Part shown: positions 52,301 through 61,300 of the stretch, piece after piece
How positions within the stretch are numbered: position 1 is the stretch's first letter
Layout: each line of letters opens with the position of its first letter
Assembly: GCF_023065955.2 (NCBI RefSeq)
Contig: NW_026622985.1
Location: forward strand, 69,739,931 to 69,803,930
Length of the DNA stretch: 64,000 bases
From: Ursus arctos
Lineage: Eukaryota > Chordata > Mammalia > Carnivora > Ursidae
Reading direction: 5' to 3'
Made by a program: the position numbers and the translations under genes
Notes under the pieces: model-generated
The model's input: the letters and a program-made list of their open reading frames with translations, nothing else
What the model was told of the DNA's origin: nothing
Database searches by the model: none

Positions 52301-55300
52301 TACCTAAAAGCCTTCAGTGCCTCCCGCTTATTCTTATAGTAAAAGCCAAATCCTTTAATGTATCCTACAAGTCCCTGCATGGTCTAATGCCTGCCCACCT
52401 CTCCAACCTTGTCATTCACCATTTATTTACCTCACTGCAGTCATGCCAGCCTTCTCTGATCATGGGACCTAAGGGCACAAGCTCTTTCCTAATTCAGGAC
52501 CACCACAGATACTCTTTCTATCCAATGTTTGGAGGCTTTTCTTCTCCTTTCTTTACCCCATCTCAAGTATACACACACACATACTTCATACTTGTTTCAT
52601 CATCCTTCAGATCTCATCTAAATGTTAGTTTCTTACGGAGTAATATTTTTATGGAGTCCTTTCCTTACCAGTTCCAAGTCAAAATTAGACCCTCTCAAAG
52701 TATCCTGTACTTTTCTTTCCTATCACAAATGCAATTATAGAGTGTATCAATCTAAATACATTGCTATAAGCTAAGCTAAGTACTATAACTATGTTAGCTA
52801 AGTACATTGCTTAGCACATGGACATTCGTACATGTTGCATGAAAGAATGCTTACCTGCTAGACCAGATTGGGGAAGGGGGGCAGTATCTTTCATTTAGTG
52901 GTATCTTTCATTTCATTTCTCTGAAAGTCCAGAGACTTTCATCTATCTGGTTTTTTATAATATGGAAGCACATAGTAGGTGGTCACTAAATGTTTGAAGA
53001 AATAAAGGGAAAGGAAAGAAAGAAAATAAACAGGAAATGAGAAAGGAAAGGAAAGGAAATTAGCGAGGGGACAGGAAAGGAAATGAGGAAAGCTAAAGCT
53101 GCATCTAGGATTATCGTCCTTGATTGGAAAAATTATGTCAACCTCCCTCTAACTTAGAAAAAACCCCAAAACAAAAAACTTAGGTAATGGCTATGAAATG
53201 TTATCATGCAATAAAATAAAATAAAATAAAATCTTGCTGTAATAGGGTTTTGGTGATTTTATTTACTTCTCGATTTGAGAAAATGAGGAATACCAGATGA
53301 GGTTTTGCTCACATATGCCCCCTTGAGCGTATACTTTTTAATCAAAATCTAACTTTTTAAAGTTTTATAATGTGAAGGTACATTTTTATGTTTCCTTGCT
53401 TAAATTTATGGATAGCTACTTAGAATACCACCACCCAATAGCTTGCCTTTCCATACGATTATATGAAATGTATATAAAAGTATTTTATAAACTATAAATG
53501 TATGAGTATACTTACTTATTGATTAGGTATAATTAGTTATTGCCAACTTATTTCCAAAATTATAGAAAAATATGTCGTAACTGCAAGTGTGGCCAAGAAG
53601 AACATGATGTCCTCTTGAGCAATGAAGAGGATCGAAAAGTGGGAAAACTTTTTGAAGACACCAAATATACCACCCTGATTGCAAAGCTAAAATCAGATGG
53701 AATTCCCATGTATAAACGCAATGTTATGATACTGACCAATCCAGTTGCTGCCAAGAAGAATGTCTCCATCAATACAGTTACCTATGAATGGGCTCCTCCT
53801 GTCCAGAATCAGGCATTGGTAAATAATAAGGGGATGGGCAGTCTCTTTGTTAAAGTTGGGGGGCTACTTATTTAGGGCAGTTCCTTTAATGACCTAATCA
53901 ACCTCAAGTCTATTATTTTGGGGGGTTCCCGTTACTTTGACTTCCAACTCCCATCAGTTTTTGAAAGTAAAATTAGATACCTCATAGAATTTTCCTAACT
54001 ACTGAGGTATGTTAACCTTTTTGAGGGAATGGTCCAACATTCTTAATAATTATATGAAAAACATGTTTTGTATCTATCTAGTAACTTCTAGCTTACTATT
54101 GACAAGATTTCTCTTAAGATAACAAAGAATATCTGAAAGAATAGAACTTCTGTCATTTTTTTAGAACTCCAAAAATGTAGAACTGTATACTTTACTATGT
54201 AAGGGGGAAAAAAGTAATTTTTTGTCAAACTCTTTTTACTGTTACAACTAAATACGACATTTGGAAGTCTTTTAAGAAGATCAGTTAAATCATTCAAGTG
54301 AATCTTGTGATAATATCTTTTTCTATATAATGATAAAAATGCTGCTGATTCATAGGCAATTCTAAACATTTAAACATGCCTTCTAAAAATTTGTGTTCTC
54401 TTGCAATTATACATTTATAGATATAGCACGGGTAAACATTAGTAACCAAAATCTTCTTATAAACTGAAAACAAAGGTTTAATTTCATGGAGAAAAAAATG
54501 TATTTATTTTTACTGAACTAAATCTATTTACAGTACCTTTTTTGATGGTGTTAACATCTCAAGATATTTATGTTATAAAGTCTGTTTCAAATGGATAAAA
54601 CCCCCTTCTTTCTTAAGTAACTTGCTTCTGATGTGTGTTATAAAATATTGCTTGTCTGATGGCCAGTGCATCTCCCAGGTAACAGTGGTCTCCTTCTGGT
54701 TCAGGCCAGGCAATACATGCAGATGCTGCCCAAGGAGAAGCAGCCAGTGGCAGGCTCAGAGGGGGCACAGTACCGAAAGAAGCAGCTGGCCAAGCAGCTC
54801 CCCGCACATGACCAGGACCCTTCAAAGTGCCATGAGTTGTCTCCCAAAGAGGTGAAGGAGATGGAACAGTTTGTGAAGAAATATAAGAGCGAAGCTCTGG
54901 GAGTAGGAGATGTCAAACTTCCCCGTGAGATGGATGCTCAAGGCCCCAACCGAATGTACATCCCTGGTGGGGACAGGAGCACCACAGCAGCCGTGGGGGC
55001 CATGGAGGACACATCGGCCGAACACAGAAGAACTCAGTATGTAAGTATAGACCTCATGGCATTGGCCCCATTGGTCTATTTTTACAGGTTCTTTCTCTTT
55101 CTTTGAACACTTTTGGGGGAGGGGGGGCTGTTCCTCTGTTTCCAAAAGGAGTAAGTGAAGGAAATAGTTTAGGTTTATTTTAGCGAATCATCATGTTTGA
55201 AACCTCTATCTAAAGCCAAGTTTCCTGATTATCTGTTGCCAAGGATAATTGTGAGTTTTATGAATGCATGGTAGGCAGCATCAGTGTCGTGCTGGAATAG

Positions 55301-58300
55301 CAACATACTCATCTAGAATATGTAAACAAAATTTTTGTGTTAATTGTTTATCTTTTCCCTATAAACGAGAATAATATACGCTTCGGTTAATTCAGTTTTG
55401 CTCTGTGAGAACATGCCTAAAATTCATGATTTAAATTTATGTGGATATACAGTTGACCCTGAAAAACATGGGTTTGAACTGTCCAGGTCTACTTAAGGAC
55501 AGATTTTTTTTTTGATATAGTATTAATATAAATGTATTTTCTCTTCCATATGATTTTCTTAATAATTTCTTTTTTCTAGCTTACTTTATTATTAGAATTC
55601 AGTATATAATACATATAACATACAAAATATGTGTTAACTATGTTGTTGGTGAGGCTTCAGATCAGTAGTAGACTATTAGTAGTTAAGTTTTGAGGAAGTA
55701 AAAGTCATACATAGATTTTTTTATTGTGTGTGGGGTCAGCACCCCTGACCCCTGTGTTGTTCAAGGGTCAACTATATAATCAAATCTTATTTTTTAAAAA
55801 TCTCTCTTAGGGAAATTGAAGTCTTTTTTTGCCTTGAAAGTAAAAAGAGAATTGTGATACAGATGAAAAAAACATAAGAACTAAACTTAGTGTGTGATAC
55901 ATTTCTCATAGATACAATTAGCACATTAACCAATAAGGCTTAGTTAATCCTGTTTAAAAAAAAGAGAGAGAAAAGGTACTAATAAGCTCTAAGGTAATGA
56001 TTTTGAGAGAACCACTTAAAATTAGGGTGAAAATTGTTGTTGCCCTTTTTCTGTAAGTGACTTTAATTCAGGAAACAGTGCTCCATTACCAGCAGGGCAC
56101 AAGAATTAGGTTTGAAGAGCCTGGAGAAAGCCAAGAAATTCCATTTCCCAGAAATACTGGCATCTTATTGTCTCTGTGGCCAAATTACTAATTTTAGTAG
56201 GAACTCTTTCTCTTGGAAGTTGTTTCTCTGAATTCCTACAACACTGATGATGAGAAATGCCAGTCTTACGATGACGTATTGTTTTGGACGGCTTCCCTTT
56301 CAGTCCTGCTACTGCTGCAAACAGAGTATGAAGGAAGGTGACCCAGCCATCTACGCTGAAAGGGCCGGCTATGATAAACTGTGGCACCCAGCTTGTTTCA
56401 CCTGCAGTACCTGCCACGAACTCCTGGTTGACATGATTTATTTCTGGAAGAATGGGAAGCTGTACTGTGGCAGACATTACTGTGACAGTGAGAAACCACG
56501 ATGTGCTGGCTGTGATGAGGTATGTTCTCTGCGGCTCCCGCAGGCAGGCTCCTTCTGGTGCCCCCATAGAGTCCTTACCATCCTCAACCAGGCCATCCTT
56601 AGCAGAAAGGCCACATGAATTAACCAAGCATCAGTCTCTTTATTTACATGCAGAGGAGTTGAGTGGAAAAACAACTTTTAACTTCAGTTATTTGGAGTGT
56701 CCGTGTTAACTGTGTTGACTAATGAAAAACTGTCCAGGAACCTAGAAGATTGATTTGGACTAAACTAAATAATAACCCGAGTTTAAGCATTAGATTATTT
56801 TCAGGCTTTGAGCCCAGGAAAGTGGGTTGATTTGTACTTGTGGATCTAAATCCCTTATTGGTCTACAGAACCTAGCTTTGTTGTTTGTAGCAAAAAGGAA
56901 AATACATGATTCATCTTATTTTTGCCCTCTTCCCAGCTGATATTCAGCAATGAGTACACCCAGGCAGAAAACCAAAATTGGCATTTGAAACACTTTTGCT
57001 GCTTTGACTGTGACAACATCCTCGCTGGGGAAATATATGTGATGGTCAATGACAAGCCCGTGTGCAAGCCCTGCTATGTGAAGAATCATGCTGTGGTAAG
57101 AAGCATCCTGGGGGTATGGTTGCCTTGACTTGCTTTAGGACTTGACACTATGCCTTTATTTAAACCAATGAGAAACAGAAAGGACTACGCTTAAGTAGGA
57201 AACCTGTGATTCCTACCATAGGGTGTTAAAATCCAGGTAATTCAAAAACAATAACATGCATTGACCGTGAGCCACCTCAAGATTTCTATCTGTACAGTTT
57301 ACACTATAGATTTTAAGTGCTACTTAGTCATCAAATCCCCACTAAAAAAAAGTGCTTTAATGGGAATGAGAGTGATTGGTTCTCATCTAATCCATTTACA
57401 TTAAGATTTTTAGGAGCTGTTTGTATTCTTTAGCTCTGAGTGTTTATGGTTTCTGTTCATATTCCTAGAGCCCCCCGCTGTGGCTTCATTTTTTTTTTTA
57501 ACCTGGAGATTGTACGATGCCTGTTTCTTAAACTCTCATCGAATTGACTATAACAAAATTTGACCTGTGTATTTAGATTTATTTGCATCAGCCAAACATT
57601 CAAATATTTAAAGTGAGAGTATATTTTTTTCTTGACTCTACCCTGCTTACACAGAGCTGCTGTTGCATGATGGCCAAGAGATAAGTAATCTAGATAAAGG
57701 GTAGATAAAGAAAGTTGACCATATATAGTAAAGATCTTAATCCAAGAGATATTAAAATGATAGACACTTACTTCTTTATAAGCAAGAAAATATGTACTAA
57801 AGTTCCCCAGAGCAATCACGTAAAGCAGGCTCCTGGCTAAGGAATACAGTGACGTGTTTCTATTGTTCTAGGAGTGTGGTACTACAGGAAATAAGGTAAC
57901 GAGTTTTTATGCCAGTGCCAGGTTTCAACCTTTATCCATTCCATGAGTATAATTTGTCATTTTCTATCAATTCTGCCTCATCCGTAAATCTCATATCCTC
58001 ACAGTTACAACTACTCTACTTCAGACCTTTATTTTTTGTCATTTGGATTATTATAGTGCCCTCAAATTTGGTCTCCCCACTTCCATTCTTCCTCTTGTCC
58101 AAAGCCACTTTCCATAATGATGGAAGATAATCTTTCTGAAATGCAAACCTAATCATTAAGTCTTTGCTTAACAGATCCAGCCCCTTCTTGCCTGTTCACC
58201 CTCTTCTACTAGTTACCCAACGCAAATTATATTTAACAAGTTACTTGTTTTCTAGTATGCACCGTTCTTGGTCTTCTACTCACTAACTCCTTTGTCTGAT

Positions 58301-61300
58301 GCACCCTCCCATTCCCTGTTTTACCTGACTATGCCTATATGTTCCCCCAGACTCAGTGGAGGCTAACTTTTTTGGAATACCTTTTTTGATTTTTTTGTCT
58401 CAAGCTCACCCCTTTTTCTCTGGCTAGGATGCCTCTCTGTGCTCCCATCGGGCACATCCATGTGTAAATAGTACCACCCCTCTGTCTCTTCCCCTAGACT
58501 ATAAGCAGCTGGTGGATAGAGCTTTCCTTTTTATTTCCATGCTCTCAGTGTCTGCCCTTAGGAAATGTTCAAGTGACTTCTTTATCTTCTATTGCTTTGG
58601 GATCAACATGGGAAAAGGATAATGAATTATACCCGGGAAAAGGATAATGAATCACCATGTGACCTGGTGCATTATTTAGCTAAAAACCGCTTCTCTGAAT
58701 ATTATTGCTACAGTTTCTTTAAAGGTAGATGGTTATCATAATGTGTATTTTATGGTAGGGCTGTGTGACCTTGTTCTCAAGGACTAGGATGCAAATTCCA
58801 TGCAGGCAGGGAATTTTGTCTGCTTTGTTTTCTATTTCCAACACTAGAACAGCACAGTAGATACTTAATAAACACTTACAGAATAAAGCTTTAAACAGAT
58901 GGAGTGGCTTTAGATAACTGTTACAAGCTTCTCTTCATTACATTGTAACTAACCAATAGAAAGGAATAACCAGAGATTTTATTAAAACAGAGAGAGAAAG
59001 TCTCTAAATTATTCAGCTTTATAATGTGGCATGATTTCTTTTAGAAAGTTTACTTTCTCAGTAAGATGTACTATTCTCCTTTGTATAAAATTAAAATGAA
59101 CAACTCTCTCCATTGCCTGCACAAGTCAGCTAATGGCAAAAAGAGCTACCCATGCCACATACTAAATGATATAAAATTTTGAAGATTGTCTAGTTCAGGG
59201 CATCAGTCTGCTTAGATCTTTTAATCTTCAAACAAATTATTTGTAGACCTGACGGCAAGAACTCAACTCAAAACAGGGCATTTCTGTGGGGGAAAAAATT
59301 GCCTTAGAGGATAGTGGGAAATACACTTAGTTTGTCTCTGAATGGTCTCTGGAATTCTGGTCTCAAATGGCCACCCCCTGAATTCACATCTCTGAGACTT
59401 CACAGGAACCTCCTGCTAGAAAGCTGATTACAATAAGTGTTGTGAGTTTTTTCACGTTGTGTATACAAATAAACTAAAAGAGGGAGGAGAAATTGAAGGA
59501 AATCAGAACAAATTAAAATATTGGAAGTTTAAGAACCCAGAAAGAATCAAATGCCAGGCAGAAAGTGGTAAAGCACATCATCTCCCAGACCCTCAAGGAG
59601 GCGTAGGCAACTTTCAGATTTATAAAGAATTAGGGGCAGTAGGTTTTAGCTGGGACTGTCAGACTTTGGGATGAATGACAAATTATTATGAAACCACAAA
59701 CCCTAAATTCCTATACCATTCAGTGTGTTCATTAGGGTTTTTTTTAACCTAAGCAATTTCCTTAATTTTACATATAATTGAATAATAGTCATCCTTTTTA
59801 AAAATTACAAATAAAAATATGAGTTTCAAAAGATATAAAAAGACCCACAAGTATTTTTAGAGGGCTGAGATAAAGAAGATAGGTCATGGTCTAAAAGCAT
59901 GGTCTAAAAGCAATTTTTTCTAAAAAAAATTGGGAAATGCTTCTATTTTACACAAACAAATTTAAAATATTGAAAAATTAATATGAAACATAGTAAACTA
60001 CAAAGGACAACATTCTAAATATAAATCTACAAAATATGAATATATGCAAAAGCAATTGCTTGCATGATACAGCTACAAATTAAAAGCACATTTGTAATTT
60101 AAACACCCATTTTTGTTGTTTTCAGGAATAGCCACGTATTGATCATGGAAAGAGAATATCTCCCTTGCTTCTCATTAAACACTAGGTTGACATGGGATTT
60201 AAGCAGCTATAATCTCTGTAACTAGAAGCCATGTAGCTCTAAAAAGTAGGGAAAATCAGGGCACCTGGGTGGCTCAGCTGGTTAACTGTCCAACACTTGA
60301 TTTTGGCTCAGGTCATTATCTCAGGGTCCTGGGATCAAGCCCTGTGTCAGGCTCCATGCTGGGCACAGAGCCTGCTCAAGGTTCTCTCTCTCCCTCTCCC
60401 TCTGCCTCTCTCTTTCTTTCTCTCAAAAATAAATAAAATCTTAAAAGAAAAAAAAGCATAGAAAGTATATTGCACGTTTGAAGTGGATATTTGTAACAAG
60501 GCCTCACTTCACATCCTAAACCAGTTTTCCCACTGAACAGCAGCCACATTTGAAGGTCTTTTCAAGTAAGAAGGCTCAGGCTTAATGACCTACCCTCTTC
60601 TCTCAGGGATTCACATTAAGAAACCAAAGGTGCTGAAGCTTAGACATTTTTATGTAATGCAGGACAATGTGTTGCTTTCTTTACTTGTTATAAAAAATAC
60701 TCAAAAACTTTAGATAGTCACATTCATTCAGAAAATGCACAAACAAGAAGGCCTATGGACTATCTAGTGTTTTGGAAGTCTTGATAGGGTAGTTTTTTTT
60801 TTCTGCTAAAATATTGAGGGCTATTCATTTATTTTCTTAATATACATGTTCAGCTAAAGAAAATTATGTGTGTCTGTGGATGTGTGTGTGTGCCATATAC
60901 TTATTTGTACACAACATACACTGAATTCCACAGAATATAAGTATTAATGTTTTACAATATTAGATTATACATAAATTATGACTTAGAACAGAAGCCAATT
61001 AACTATAAGTTATATTTTTAGTGCAAACTAATTATTCTCAAACACTGTCAGTATTTTAAATTGAGTCCTTAATTATTTTGAATATGATTTTCATTTCATA
61101 CTGTCTAGAAATTAGTGATATTAATAATCTCATGTGTCAGAGGTAAGACTAGTAAAATTACCACTTCAAAGCTTTAATGAGTGAGGAAGAATCTTTTTTA
61201 GGACTATTTTTTAAAGAGCAGTATTAGGTTTACAACAAAATTGGGAGGAAGACACAGCAATTTCCCATATTACCCCTACACTTATATATAACCTCACTCA

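Larger units (their letters stand above)
41708..53565 (+). other. TES: TES intron 2 (11.9 kb)
   Basis: The intron interrupts codon 38 after its second base. It contains L2 (43.7 kb), LTR-like repeats (44.1 and 45.0 kb), a perfect 191-bp tandem duplication, a short young L1 (45.7 kb), a MIR (46.0 kb), Can-SINEs (47.8 and 49.3 kb), a large antisense L1 fossil interrupted by a younger L1 end (50.05-51.33 kb), and a long L2 fossil (51.5-53.0 kb). Stretches 41708-43739, 46151-47819, 48028-49259 and 49471-50049 show nothing recognisable except a (CT)11 run at 49525-49546. From 52985 to 53095 there is a GGAAA-rich purine tract, and ATAAA repeats lie at about 53207-53232. Confidence 0.9.

Noticed and set aside
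51527..52740. Several plus-strand frames of 65-117 codons
   Set aside because: They are pieces of a decayed L2 reading frame.
54613..55145. Minus-strand frames over TES exon 4
   Set aside because: They are antisense shadows of the PET-domain exon.
56106..56627. A 173-codon minus-strand frame over TES exon 5
   Set aside because: It is the shadow of the plus-strand LIM1 exon, whose splice sites and zinc ligands are clear.
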